Assembly: GCF_033118175.1 (NCBI RefSeq)
Contig: NC_083692.1
Span: forward strand, 91,368,501-91,432,500
Reading direction: 5' to 3'
Length of the DNA: 64,000 nt
Source: Dama dama
Taxonomy: Eukaryota; Chordata; Mammalia; Artiodactyla; Cervidae
The notes under the pieces were generated by a model. The model worked only from the letters and a program-made list of their open reading frames with translations. It made no database searches and had not been told where the DNA came from. Position numbers and translations under genes: made by a program. Position 1 is the first letter of the stretch, and every line of letters begins with the position of its first letter. This document shows positions 33,340 through 44,696 of this stretch, piece by piece.

Positions 33340-36260
33340 ATCCTGCATTTAGAATGGACCCTAAATCCAACAACTGGTGTCCTGGTAAGAGAAGGGAGAG
33401 AAGGATTTAACACAGAGAGACACAGAGGAGAAAACAGTGTGAAGATAGAGGCAGAGACTGGAATGGTGTGTTTATAAACCAAAAAATGCTAGAGACTTCT
33501 AGGCAGTGACCAAAAGCTAGAAGACAGGCATGACTGGGTTCTCCCTCAGGGCAGCGCTGCTGACACCTTGATTCAGACTCCTGCTGGGCAGAGCTGTGAC
33601 AGAATACGGTTCTTTTGTTTTAAGCCACCCAGCTTGTGGTAATTTGTTATTGGCTAAGAAAGGGAATGGGGGGGGGGGGGTGGGGCGCGGGTGGGTGCGC
33701 AGAAACTATATAGACCTTTCATCAAGAGAGGTTGAGCAGGAAAACTCAGGGTCTGTGAACATGATGAAACAGAAGAAGCACTCCCAGTTTCCCCGCTCCC
33801 TTGTTTCCCGCTCCTCTGACTCCCAGGGCCCTGACTCGCTCTGCACACCTTAGATGTCTCCTCTGTGAATCACTCTCCTCCAGATTCAAGAGGACCCTCT
33901 CTCTCTCTTCAAATTTTCCCCTGTGCCCAGACCTCCCCCCGATCAGCTTACAGCAGAGCTTGCGAGCCTGTTCACAGCATGGTAGAAGGCAATAACGTAG
34001 GGGTGGTGACCTTCTCAGGAATATTTGTATTCTTAAAGCGGTTAGACAGGGCTCGATCGAGAAGGAATTCTCTCTCCTGGAGGAATCTCTGCAATCTCTG
34101 TGGGGTGGGGTGAATAATTTTGCAGAGGGTCTTCGCCCAGCCTCAGTCCTCCCTTCTTTCTCCCTGCCACTGCTTCCCCAGGGACCCCGTTTTCTGTGGT
34201 TTCATCAGAGAAAAGGAAGCACCCCACCCAGTCCAGCTGGGTGAATGCCCTTTTCAGGCCCAGCACCCCACGATGAGTGGAGGCCAGGGTGGGCCAGGCA
34301 GAGTGACCCAAAGGTTAAGGCTTGTAGGGGGCGCTGTGGAGAAACCACTTTGAAGTGGGGGAGAACTTCCAGGAGGGTCATGTGTGGGTAGAACTGGCTT
34401 CACAAAATTTTCAGGGCCCAGTACAAATTGAAATGTAGGCCTGTGGTTCACACTCGTTAAGGACGTCATGACGACGAGAGCCGAGCACTGGGCCAAGCCA
34501 GGACCCTTCTAAACATGAGACTCCACACATACACGTGTGCTCACGAGCTTGACCCTGTGTGGCGGGCACCAAAAACTTTGAATCAGAATTTGAAGGGCTG
34601 CGGTAACTTGGGTCAGTGGGCATCTATTTGTGGACTCATTCCAGGAACCACGTAGCACAAAGAGATGCTGCCTTCAGAGACCAAAGACATGGGCTTGGCA
34701 AGGGGACCTCGAGGAAGGCCCTCTGCAGGCTGCCCAGATGAGTTGGTTAGGTTACAGGGGAAAAAGTAAAATAAACATGATCAGGTATTTAAAATCCTCC
34801 AGCAGGAAGGCTCCTGGTGACTGGAGGAGATCTTGTTTCTGGACCCCAAGGTTGCCTTGCCTCTGTGGGATGCTCTTGCCTTGGCATGAGCCAGGGTGTG
34901 GGGGGTTGGGATGGGGAGTTTAGGGTGAGGGGGAAGGTTAGCATGCTGATGCTGAGGGAGCTTACAAGGAAGCGGGGAGATTTGGCAGGAAAGAGATACA
35001 TCTCAGGGAAGTGGAATTCTGTGTGGGTGATGTAAACACTCTGCGTCCACACCCCCCCACCCCCGACCTGACTCCTACCCCACACCCTGGCAAATCTCCA
35101 GTAAAAGAATGGCCTCTCAGAAATCTGTGGAGTGAGCTTTCTTTGGGGGGATGAAGAGAAGAGTTTAGTCCAGGTAAGAGTGGAGAGTTGAGGTGAGGGC
35201 TAGTATATTGTAGCCTTATTAGCACAGAGAGGTAACCTTCTGCAGAACTCACTGAATTGAAGGGGGCCTCTGAGCTGAGCAGCCTTGGAACGATCACAAT
35301 GAAAAGATTTTGCCTTTCTTTTTGGTTCCCGAGCTTGGAAAACTCCGGAGGCTGGTGGGCACAGTCTGGTTGGGGTGGGTTCAGTTACTGGGAAAAGAAG
35401 AATGTGTACAGGAGTAACCATTGACTTAGTTCTGGAAGCCAGGGAAGGAGTTGGGAAGAGTACTGAAGTCTCAGGCTTCTGAGATAAGAGATAAGGCACT
35501 GACAGAGTGCCTGTCTGACAGAGATAAGGCACTGAGCGTCCCTGGGGCTAAAGCCAGGCAATTTCTGTTCCTCCCACCAGGCCAGCTTTGGGCTATTCCC
35601 TAACCAGATTCAAAATTGTTGCACTGGCTCCTGGGTATTTTGCAGACGGGTGTGACCTTATCATTTCCCTGGTCAATAAACCCTGGGAATTGACATTTTC
35701 ATCTAGAAAATGTTATCTCTGTATAACTAGTTGTGGGTTGTGAGTACCTTTGGTTTTAACTCACTTGTCAGACTGGTCTGAGGCCAAAGTACACGTTGCG
35801 GACTTTGTCAGTTCCAGAAATGAACTCTGAGCATATTTTCTTTCTCAAGTAGCACAAAAACTTTCTATTTGTCCAAGGTAAATGACCAACAATGTCCCAC
35901 CTAAACAGGTTCTACAGACAAAAATACCACCAGATACAATGTGCCCCCAGACACCCCAAGAATGTGTCTACCAGTGTTTAATTTCCATAAACAACACTGG
36001 TGTGAACAAAGCAGGATCCATGGTTGATGTTTCTCATTCTTGTGTCAGGTGGGGCAAGATATTTCTAGTTACCTGGTTCACCTCTGAGCCACCTTTCTGA
36101 GAAACACCACCACCTCTTACCGTTCTTCCAAACTAAAACCTTAGCTGACCTCAGCTCTGGTGAGATTCCCAGGCACGACCTACTTGCACATGACAAAGAA
36201 AAAAAAAAAGACACTTTTAACTCCTAGCTGGTAGGTTTTACCTCCTGTTCTCAAGCATAG
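33340..36260. other. No gene seen; about 2.9 kb of repeat-poor DNA
   Basis: The longest repeat-poor stretch of the window. It contains a G run at 33667-33679 with a G-rich flank, and a local duplication around 35485-35540 (GAGATAAGGCACTGA twice). Many overlapping open frames of 70-111 codons occur on both strands, with no recognisable domain. Confidence 0.5.
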
Positions 36261-36263
36261 AAT

Positions 36264-36570
36264 TAATTCAGTCCATTCTAAAGGAAATCAGTCCTGAGTG
36301 TTCATTGGAAGGACTGATGCTGAAACTCCAGTACTTTGGCCACCTCATGCAAAGAGTTGACTCATTGGAAAAGACCCTGATGCTGGGAGGGATTGGGGGC
36401 TGGAAGAGAAGGGGATGACAGAGGATGAGATGGCTGGATGGCATCACCAACTCAATGGACATGAGTTTGGGTAAACTCTGGGAGTTGGTGATGGACAGGG
36501 AGGCCTGGCATGCTGCGATTCATGGGGTCGCAAAGAATCGGACACAACTGAGTGACTGAACTGAACTGAT
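36264..36570 (+). mobile_element. BovB LINE 3' end
   Basis: cagtccattctaaaggaaatcagtcctgag to acaactgagtgactgaactgaactg. It has a six-base gap in the GLMLKLKLQYFGH-coding part relative to other copies. Confidence 0.92.
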
Positions 36571-37240
36571 ATAATCTTTTGAAGCTATGACTTCAAATCT
36601 ACTATATGCACATTGGTCTCCACTTATGGAATTGCTATTTATATTCATTTAAGCAGGTCATAAAATATTATAAACTCCTAAAATGTCATTTAATACCAAA
36701 GTTTAAAATTATATGGTTTCCTTAAGCCACAAAAATAGAGCAATAGTAATACTTACTTTTAGGACTCTATGTTTTAAGTCAGGGTTGTACGTGGCATTTG
36801 ATCTCTGGAAAGAGTTGTTAGTTGCTTAAAGTATTCTTTGCCTTTTTCATCCTTTAACACTTATCTCCCCATTCCAGCCCACCACTCCTCCCTCGCCCCC
36901 CACCAAGAGCCAGCCTGCAGGAGACCAGTGGTTTTATTCCACTGTTTAAAGGACTGAGTGAAATCAACCACTCGGGGACTCCATCCATCAAGTCCAGTGT
37001 TTGGGTTTGTTTTGTTTGGTAGATGAAAAAGCCCAAACTAGCTGTTTTCTACATACCATACTAGTGGTTTCATACATACCACTGTATGGAGACCAAGTGT
37101 CCTCCCAAGAAATAGCAGAAAATGGATAATTCTGTGGGCTGAGAGGGCTTGCCACTATAGCCTGTTCTCCATCCTTCCCGCCAAATTCTGCTCCAATTCC
37201 ATAGTCTCTAGAAGTGGAGGGCCAAGGAGCAGTCACCAAA
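36571..37240. other. No gene seen
   Basis: No recognised repeat or exon. Confidence 0.5.
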
Positions 37241-37242
37241 GC

Positions 37243-37350
37243 CAGGTTTGTTCATTCATTCATTCATTCTGACAAGCATTTACTGAGCATCTACTGTGTG
37301 GTCAACACTGTTCTGGGTCCTGTGGCTACAGATGTTGATGTGGAGGAAGA
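37243..37350 (-). mobile_element. L2 LINE 3' fragment
   Basis: (cattcatt)-type start, then aagcatttactgagcatctactgtgtg...cactgttctgggtcctgtggctacag, the reversed L2 3' terminus. Confidence 0.65.
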
Positions 37351-37685
37351 AAGTTCAAGAACTCACAAATCCTAGTTTAAGAATGTAAGGCCAATCCTGG
37401 AGAGAGATAGTCTCAGAACCTTACGGCAAGGACACAGTCGTCAACTGTCTCTGCCTCTACTCTCCAACCCACATCCATCCCAACAAGTGAATATGGCCAG
37501 TGGCGGAGGACTCCTCCTCATGGAAGACTATTCTTCCCATCAGTCCCAGCTTTGTCCCCTAGAACTTCGCAGAACCACCATGCTATTTCCCCCATGATCA
37601 CCTTCTCCCGTTTGAAGGCAGCTGCCATGTTGCTGGTATTCTTCACACTATATAAAGGGACAAAGGTGTGGGAGGCTGGCCCATA
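37351..37685. other. No gene seen
   Basis: No recognised repeat or exon. Confidence 0.5.
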
Positions 37686-37687
37686 CT

Positions 37688-37828
37688 GCTGCCGCCGCTG
37701 CTGCTAAATCACTTCAGTCGTGTCCGACTCTGTGCGACCCCATAGACGGCAGCCCACCAGGCTCCTCTGTCTACAGGATTCTCCCGGCAAGAGCACTGGA
37801 ATGGGTTGCCATCTCCTTCTCCAGGCCC
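37688..37828 (-). mobile_element. BOV-A2-type SINE, truncated
   Basis: GCTGCTGCTAAATC-type start, then cgtgtccgactctgtgcgac...gggttgccatctccttctccagg. The tRNA-like head is missing, so it is a partial copy. Confidence 0.85.
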
Positions 37829-38526
37829 ATGCTGAGACCAAGCTAATATGCAGAAATGCCTGGGCTTTTCTGGAAACTGCTGGGGTGTCTCCACCCTCAG
37901 TCTGTTCAAATGAGACTATGAAGATCCTATTAAGAATGAATTCCCTCAAGGAGAGGAGTAAGATTGAAGTGACCGATTTTACCCATCACCAAGGCTTGAT
38001 TATTGAAGAGCTCTGGGTTCCAAAACAGATTTTTAAAATACACAGGTATTTGTGTGCACAGAAAAAGAGTAAGACAAAAAGGTGATTTTTTTTTTCCCTA
38101 GAGGTGGGATGATTTTTAATGTTTTCTCTATATTTTTAATTATTTTTAATGTTCTCTACAAAAAATATATATAAACCATACTAATAGAATAAAATTTTAT
38201 TCAAAAAATCATGTAGAAACATTTTCCATAGTGATTGACTTATCTTCTCCTTTTCACTATAGAACAAAGGTCCTTTAGATTACATAATAAATAACATTCA
38301 TAAAATTCTGTTGATTAGCAAATATGCCTTAGTAAATTAGTAAAATTGTACGTTAGTAAATTAGTACAATTAGTAAAATTATTTCTGTGTAATTTGTTGG
38401 TATTAGCCCTTACTCTCTCCATGCATATGACAGAAAACACCTAGCACCAGGTCCATAAAGATACTTTAAAAGTCATTAATGACTTTCTTCAAACAAGCAG
38501 CCAGAAAATCTTCACTGGCATCTGCA
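37829..38526. other. No gene seen
   Basis: AT-rich from 38080; TAGTAAATTAG-type short repeats near 38335-38385. No exon. Confidence 0.5.
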
Positions 38527-38537
38527 CAGTTTGAAAA

Positions 38538-38746
38538 TAAACATGTTAACCAGTCAGTCATGGCTGACTCTTTGCAACACCAGAGACTATAGCCCACCAG
38601 GCCCCTCTGTCCATGGGATTTCCCAGGCAAGAATACTGGGGTGGGTTGCCATTTCCTTCTCCAGGGGGTCTTCCCTACCCAGGGATTGAACACAGGTCTC
38701 CTGCATTGTGGGGAGATTCTTTACCGTCTGAGCCACCAGGGAAGCC
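38538..38746 (-). mobile_element. Bov-tA/BOV-A2-type SINE
   Basis: Complete copy ending with gagccaccagggaagcc. CAGTTTGAAAA at 38527-38537 and 38747-38757 is a perfect 11-bp target-site duplication. Confidence 0.94.
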
Positions 38747-38757
38747 CAGTTTGAAAA

Positions 38758-39600
38758 CATAAAAATAACCACTGACAAAAATCTATTTCTCCTAAAAGAT
38801 TGAAGAGGGTCTGTTGGAGAAGGCTGGTGACCAAGACATTAGGGCAAAATTTCTACAGCAGTTAAGCACTGCTTCTTTACACATAATCACATTCAACTAA
38901 AATTGCTTTTCAGATTTTTAAGAGATTTACAAAACTGATCAAAAACATTCACACATGTGAAAATGACCGTCTGGAGAACTTGGGTTATAGTTACAGGATT
39001 TAAGGAAATAGTAACTCTATATTTTGCAACTGGTTATTGAATGCATGGGTTTCCTAGTAAGCATCCTAATGCTTTCAAAACTCTGAATTCCGTTTTTCTT
39101 AATTCTGATGGTTTGGTGGTGGTCATCGGATTTTGTTCCTTTCTAATGTGACGGTAGTCACACAAACATACTGTTTTCTATTCCACTACTGGGTTTAAGG
39201 TTACAGGGTGAAAACGGTCACAATAAGCCAGTCTTAAGTCTGGCCCACTTGAGATGCAGGTTTCCAGATGGGTCCTGGGATGGAATGGGGCCACCTTGGA
39301 AACCAAAGGCATTGAGAAGTTCAAAACAAAGATGTTAGAAGTAAACCTGACTCATTGGCAGTTCATCAATGATCTCTGGTCTGGAAGACGCTCTTTAGCG
39401 TAACTGAAATAAATATTTCAAAACCGAGTAGAGCGAGGAAGACTGAAAAGGTTTAAATTATTGCTCAAGAATTGTGATTTTCTGGATCACTTTTTTCTCT
39501 CTTCTCCAATTCTAATTTAGTCTATATAATGAGGACCTCTTCACAGTTGCCATAGAGGTAACTAATTTAAATGGGACATGTTGAAGTGACTCCTGTTTTT
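38758..39600. other. No gene seen
   Basis: No recognised repeat or exon. Confidence 0.5.
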
Positions 39601-39606
39601 TTGTGT

Positions 39607-39905
39607 GTTGTTGTTCAGCCACTAAGTCATGTCTCTTTGGGACCCCCATGGCCTGCAGCACGCCAGGCTTCCCTGTCTTTCTCTATCTCCCGGAATTTGT
39701 TCAAACTCATGTCCTTTGAGTCAGTGATGCTATCTAACATCACATCCTCTGCCTCCCCCTTCTCCTCCTGCCCTCAAATTTTCCCAGCTTCAGGGTCTTT
39801 TCCAATGAGTCGGCCCTTCACACCTGGTGGCCAAAGTATTGGAGCTTCAGCATCAGTCCTTCAAATGATTTCAAGCATCAAGTCCTTCAGGATTGATTTC
39901 CTTAT
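39607..39905 (-). mobile_element. BovB-related 3' end fragment
   Basis: gttgttgttcagccactaagtcatgtc through tcaggattgatttcctt, with small gaps relative to other BovB copies. Confidence 0.85.
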
Positions 39906-40174
39906 AGAAGAAAGCATAATAAACATGAGGGATCCCTCTCACCTCAGGAGGAAGATGAGTTTAGGGAAAACAAAACTTGGAAAGGCTGATTTTTTTGGCT
40001 TTGGAAAGACACATTTGGGATCCTCCAAAATTAACTTGAAATGAACCCATGTTGTATTCTAGCTTGTGATGTAGTAGTTCACCCACATGTTCATTTAAAG
40101 TCAATTCTCTGTTAGACACAAATTCTGCTGTGTGTTTGGGGGATCTTCTTGCTAGAAGCACAAGTTGGTGTCTA

Positions 40175-40400
40175 AAACAATCTGAAATCAGACTGGCTTC
40201 AGATCCTAGCTTCATTCCTTACTAGTTGTGTGACCCTGAGAAAGTCAATTAATCTCTCTGCGCTTTGGTTTTCCACAAATGTAAAGAGGAAATAATAAGA
40301 GTAGCTAACTCATACAATTGGTGTTAGGATTGATAGAATTAGTACACATAAAGCAGAGAGAAGAGTGCTTAGGGTACACCACATAAAAACTTCTCTCCAT
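40175..40400 (+). mobile_element. MIR SINE
   Basis: ctggcttcagatcctagcttcattccttactagttgtgtgaccctgagaaagtcaat...ctctctgcgctttggttttcc...gagcgcttag-like end: near-complete forward MIR. Confidence 0.8.
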
Positions 40401-40478
40401 GTTGTTGTTGCTAAAATTAGCTCTTTCTTTGCAACGTGTATGAAACAATAAGAGTAACTGCTGTTATTACTGTGACCT

Positions 40479-40490
40479 AAAGGAATGAAT
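40479..40490. repeat. Target-site copy 1 of 3 (AAAGGAATGAAT)
   Basis: The same 12 bases recur at 42040-42051 and, with one change, at 42303-42314. They bracket the BovB and then the adjacent SINE. Confidence 0.9.
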
Positions 40491-40549
40491 TCTTTACCAA
40501 CTGCACTATCAGTTGGTAGCACAACTGATAGGGTGATTATTTAACTTCT
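40491..40549. repeat. Non-BovB palindromic filler at BovB 5' edge
   Basis: Contains tctttaccaactgcactatcag followed by an inverted partial copy (accaactg/cagttggt and ctatcagtt/aactgatag). The first part resembles the reversed head of a Bov-tA SINE. It lies between the target-site copy and recognisable BovB. Confidence 0.6.
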
Positions 40550-42039
40550 ACAGAGAGTACATCATGAGAAGTGCTGGACTGGATGAAGCACCAGTTGGAA
40601 TCAAGATTGCCAGGAGAAATACCAATAACCTCAGATATGCCGATGACACCACCCTTATGGCAGAAAGCAAAGAACTAAAGAGCCTCTTGATGAAAGTGAA
40701 AGAGGAGAGTGAAAAAGTTGGCTTAAAACTCAACATTCAGAAAACTAAGATCATGGCATCTGGTCTCATCACTTCAGTTGGCAAATAGATGGGGAAACAA
40801 TGGGAACAGTGACAGACTTTATATTTTGGGGCTCTAAAATCACTGCAGATGGTGATTGCAGCCATGAAATTAAAAGATGCTTGCTCCTTGGAAGAAAAGT
40901 TATGACCGACCAGGCGAGCAAAGGTGATCCAGAGTCAGGATGGTTGTCCTCTCTAAGGAATATGGTTTCGTGATTCTAACTGGTGCTGCCAGCTTCTTGA
41001 TGGTAGGTCATCTAGCCATCAGTGTTTCCAAGGCCCCCAAGAAGTACAAAGTGGAGTATCCTACCATGTACAGCACTGACCCTGAAAACGGGCATATCTT
41101 CAACTGCTTTCAGCAAGCTCACCAGAACACATTGGAAGTGTACCCTCCCTTCTTATTTTTTCTAGCTGTCGGAGGTGTTTACCACCCACGTGTAGTTTCT
41201 GGCTTGGGCTTGGCCTGGATTGTTGGATGAGTCCTTTATGCTTACAGCTATTACACAAGAGAACCCAGAAAGTGGCAGGGGGGAGCCCTGAGCTTCGTCA
41301 CCCTCACTGGCCTGATGGGCACCACTGTGTGCTCTGCCTTCCAGCATCTTGGTTGGGTTAGAACTGGCTTGAGTGGTGGGTGCAAGAGCTGCCATTGAAG
41401 AATTGTAGGGTTTTTTGAAACTCTCATTCATTTTGAGTGACTTTTATTTTCAGTTACATTTTTTTTCTTAAATAAAATCTTAGCTGGCATGAGCCTCATA
41501 CCTAAAAAAAAAAAAAAAAAAAAAAATGACCAACCTAGACAGCATATTAAAAAGCAGAGACATTGCCTTGCCAACAAAGGTCCATCTAGTCAAAGCTATG
41601 GTTTTTCCAGTAGTCATGTATGGATGTGAGAGTTGGACTATAAAGAAAGCTGAGCACCAAAGAATTGATGCTTTTGAACCATGGTGTTGGAGAAAACTCT
41701 TGAGAGTCCCTTGGACTGCCAGGAGATCCAACCAGTCCATCCTAAAGGTAATCAGTCCTGAATATTCATTGGAAGGACTGATGTTGAAGCTGAAACTCCA
41801 ATACTTTGGCCACCTGATGGGAAAAAACTATCTTATTTGAAAAGACCCTGATGCTGGGAAAGATTGAAGGCGGAAGGAGAAGGGGATGACAGAGGATGAG
41901 ATGGTTGGATGGCATCACTGACTCGATGGACATGGGTTTGAGTAAGCTCCAGGAGTTGATGATGGACAGGGAAGCCTGGTATGCTGCAGTTTGTGGGGTT
42001 GCCAAGAGTCAGACACAACTGAGCAACTGAACTGAACTG
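40550..42039 (+). mobile_element. BovB LINE, 5'-truncated, split by MGST3 pseudogene
   Basis: The left part (40550-40907) reads RSAGLDEAPVGIKIARRNTNNLRYADDTTLM, including the reverse-transcriptase YADD catalytic motif. The right part (41526-42039) reads the C-terminal region and ends in aactgagcaactgaactgaactg. The reverse transcriptase is frameshifted near 40780 and shortened near LQYFGHLM. BovB bases are continuous across the pseudogene (gttatgacc / atgaccaacctagac). Confidence 0.95.
40908..41525 (+). pseudogene. MGST3: MGST3 processed pseudogene
   Basis: An intronless copy of microsomal glutathione S-transferase 3 mRNA. This is a MAPEG-family membrane protein of the endoplasmic reticulum with glutathione transferase and peroxidase activity. 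The ATG at 40940 opens MVVLSKEYGFVILTGAASF and the frame continues with MYSTDPENGHIFNC and VYPPFLFFLAVGGVYHPR. A TGA at 41228-41230 replaces an arginine codon (position 97, after LAWIVG). Past it the frame stays open with CSAFQHLGW to a normal stop at 41396-41398, so the full 152 codons remain without any indel. A 5' UTR remnant (40908-40939), AATAAA at 41471-41476 and a poly(A) tail at 41504-41526 mark an L1-mediated retrocopy. ATGACC flanks it at 40902-40907 and 41526-41531. No promoter is expected from the BovB host, so expression is unlikely. Confidence 0.96.
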
Positions 42040-42051
42040 AAAGGAATGAAT

Positions 42052-42302
42052 GGGCTTCCCTTTCATTGGTAAATGAATGGCGTTTTCATTGGTAAATTGG
42101 TGGCTCAGTGGTAAAGAATCCACCTGCCAATCCAGGAGATGCAGGTTTTATCCCTGGGTCAGAAAAATCCCCTGGAGAAGAAAATGGCAACCCACTCCAG
42201 TATTTTTGTCTGGGAAATCCCATGGACAGAGAAGCCTCGCAGGCTACAGTCCATGGAGTCAAAAAAGAATCAGAAAAGACTTAGCAACTAAACAACAACA
42301 GC
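42052..42302 (+). mobile_element. Bov-tA/BOV-A2-type SINE abutting BovB
   Basis: Starts gggcttccct immediately after the BovB target-site copy. The head is interrupted by a local duplication of TTTCATTGGTAAAT (42061-42074 and again ending at 42097), then resumes as tggtggctcagtggtaaagaatcc. It ends near actaaacaacaacagc. AAAGGAATGAAT at 42040-42051 and AAAGGAGTGAAT at 42303-42314 flank it. Confidence 0.9.
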
Positions 42303-42314
42303 AAAGGAGTGAAT

Positions 42315-42485
42315 ATTCTTCCTGAAGTTTCTAATTTATTATCAAGTTGAAAATTGAGCATTGGAGAGAATGTAACCCCATGTTTCAAAATTGTGAAGGT
42401 ATTTGTTTCTTTACAGGTATCTTTTTCCTTTTATGTGGTTCATTTTAAATGTGACAGATGTGACTTTTAAAATTTTTTTTTAATT
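42315..42485. other. No gene seen
   Basis: No recognised repeat or exon. Confidence 0.5.
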
Positions 42486-42487
42486 TT

Positions 42488-42637
42488 AATATTTCTATTT
42501 ATTTATGTACTTGACTGTGCTAGGTTCTTAGTTGTGGCATGTGGGATCTAGTTCCCAGATGAGGGCTGGAACCCAGACCCCCTGCACTGGAAGCAGGGAG
42601 TGGCTAAGACTCCACTTGACCACTAGGGAAGTCCCAG
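42488..42637 (-). mobile_element. CHR-2-type SINE
   Basis: tttgactgtgctaggttcttagttgtggcatgtgggatc...gctggaacccagaccccctgcactgg...ccactagggaagtccc: reversed CHR-2 with a slightly altered head. Confidence 0.82.
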
Positions 42638-43655
42638 TGTGACTATTTAAAGGGGCAATTGATGAATTGTTTACAGGGGAGAAAGGCTGGAAGCATATCA
42701 GTCCCCCCCGCCCCAAGATAATAAAACAGTGAATCTAAATGAGATTTTAATGTGAACCTTCTATAGCAATCACAGCACTTCCTATCACATTGTATCGTCT
42801 TCCTGTTCACTCCAGTGTTGTGTTCACCATTTTTTCCTGCAGCTGTTTATTGGGTGTTGACCCTGGAAAACCACCTACTCCCAGGACCCATTTGGTCTGC
42901 ATTAAAATCTTTCTCTTCCCCGGGTGAGATGGCCTTATTTTTCTTTTTGCTTTTGTTCACTTTTCCTTTTATATTTTCATTTCCTTCAGGAGTTTTAGTG
43001 CGATTATTTTTTCCTCTTTCATTCCCTTTAATACTTACTTGGTGTTTCCTACTTGTGGGCTGGCTACACTTAGTGAATTATGATGCCCTGCACCTCTTTG
43101 AAAGACCTGCTTTTATTTTTCCTGTCCACGTCGTTTGTGCAAATCTTTAAAGTCAGAGAGTTAGTACTAATGACTGGTCAACTCTATTAATGCAGTCTCC
43201 CCTCTGCCAAAGTTTGCTTTTCTGGTTCAAGGTCTTTTATTGCAAAGCTTGTTAAGAGCCTTTACTGCTTGAAGAAGGTGCCTTTTGGAACTGAAAGATT
43301 TCCTGTTTATGCACAGGGCAGGCCCCAGCTGAACTCGTGACAGTGTGGGCGGCTCCTGAGCTTTGCCAAAGAGCTTTGAGTGGGATTCAAGAGGAGCCAT
43401 GACAGGGACTTAAAAGCTAGAGTCTGCGGAGCTGCCACAGCTCTGCTAGAGAGTGTGAGAAAGCGCCCAGCTAGAGTGGGGGACAGACTAGGTGCTGCCA
43501 ATAGAGAGGGCTGCCCCAGCCTCAGGGCTCCAGCAGGGCTGCCTTTGAGTCTGAAGCGGTCTTGGTTCTAGAAGAGGAAAAGTTACCCTCTTCAAAGTCT
43601 CCAGGCTGTGTAGATTAAAAACCAAGGACTGAGTTCCCATAATTATGGCTACAAA
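42638..43655. other. No gene seen
   Basis: The open frame 42815-43150 (111 codons, very hydrophobic) is pyrimidine-rich and has no recognisable family; probably chance. Confidence 0.45.
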
Positions 43656-43662
43656 ACAGACT

Positions 43663-43874
43663 TCCTGGGGCTTTCCTGGTGGCTCAGATGGTAAAGAATC
43701 TGCCTGCAATGCAGGAGACCTGGTTTCGATCCCTGGGTCGGGAAGATTCCCTGGAGAAAGGATAGGCTACCCACTCCAGTATTCTTGCCTCGAAAATTCA
43801 AGGACAGAGGAGCTTGGCAGGCTATGGCCCATGGGGCCACAGAATTGGACATGACTGAGTGACTAACATACCAG
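43663..43874 (+). mobile_element. Bov-tA/BOV-A2-type SINE
   Basis: A near-consensus copy: gggctttcctggtggctcag, ggtttcgatccctggg. ACAGACT at 43656-43662 and 43875-43881 is the likely target-site duplication. Confidence 0.92.
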
Positions 43875-43881
43875 ACAGACT

Positions 43882-44696
43882 ATTGTTTTGAGCTCCTTTT
43901 CATACAAATAATATTTATAGAAAATTCAGACTTCCGCTAATCCCTTCAGTGTCCACGAGGGTCTGGAGGGGTCCTAACCTGCTTCTGCTTAAGTGTGACT
44001 CTTGTCCCAGATCACAGCAGGCCTGCAGGGACTCAAAGTTTTCTGTCCCCAGCTGAATTTTTAAACTCTATACTGTATCAAATGTTCCCTTTCTAAAGCT
44101 GTCTCTATGGAATAACTGTTCACAATGCCAGCAAACTCTTGTCTCCAAGCAGGGGATCTCTTCCCGGATTGGGGGGGTGGGGTCCTGGAGGCTCAATTAA
44201 CCACTGGAAGCTGCCTGATGAGGCAGAATCTCAGCAGGGAGGCCTGGAGAGGAGCCAGGACAAACCCAGCAGGCCTGGCCCCAGAGTGTCAAGTTTCTGG
44301 GTCAGGAAGAACCAGACGAGGCAGTCACCCACATGGCCAGAGCAGCAAAACCAAGGAAAGAGTGTGCATTCTTCATCATGCGGGAGGAAAGAAAGTCATG
44401 GGTTCATGACCAGCCCCCTGAGGGGGTCTCACTCAAGTCTTCAGATGCACGTGACCCTGGAATGCCCACCCTCCACCAGGTTCTCCTAGAATGGCCCTGA
44501 ATAAAGGTGGCATTGTCTTGCTTTTTGGTTCCCTGTCTTCCTGGCTCCACACCAGCCAGCCCCTTCCTATCAGTGCAGTCATATTCCAGGTGGTAGGTGA
44601 GATATGGTGCTGTTCCAGTCTAGTCCTCTTAGGTTTGACACATGGGGTTAGTATGTGTTGTTATTATTGTTAAAGCCCACCACCAGTATTTTTACT
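43882..44696. other. No gene seen
   Basis: Overlapping frames at 44125-44489 in unique DNA, without a recognisable domain. Confidence 0.45.

Noticed and set aside
33596..35532. Multiple 70-111 codon frames as a small gene cluster
   Set aside because: They overlap on opposite strands in moderately GC-rich DNA and none has a recognisable domain.
40940..41230. Genuine 96-codon gene
   Set aside because: It is the front of an intronless MGST3 copy with a poly(A) tail, ending at a premature stop.
43668..43745. tRNA gene in SINE heads
   Set aside because: A- and B-box-like motifs are present, but the cloverleaf is not maintained and the copies are SINEs with target duplications.
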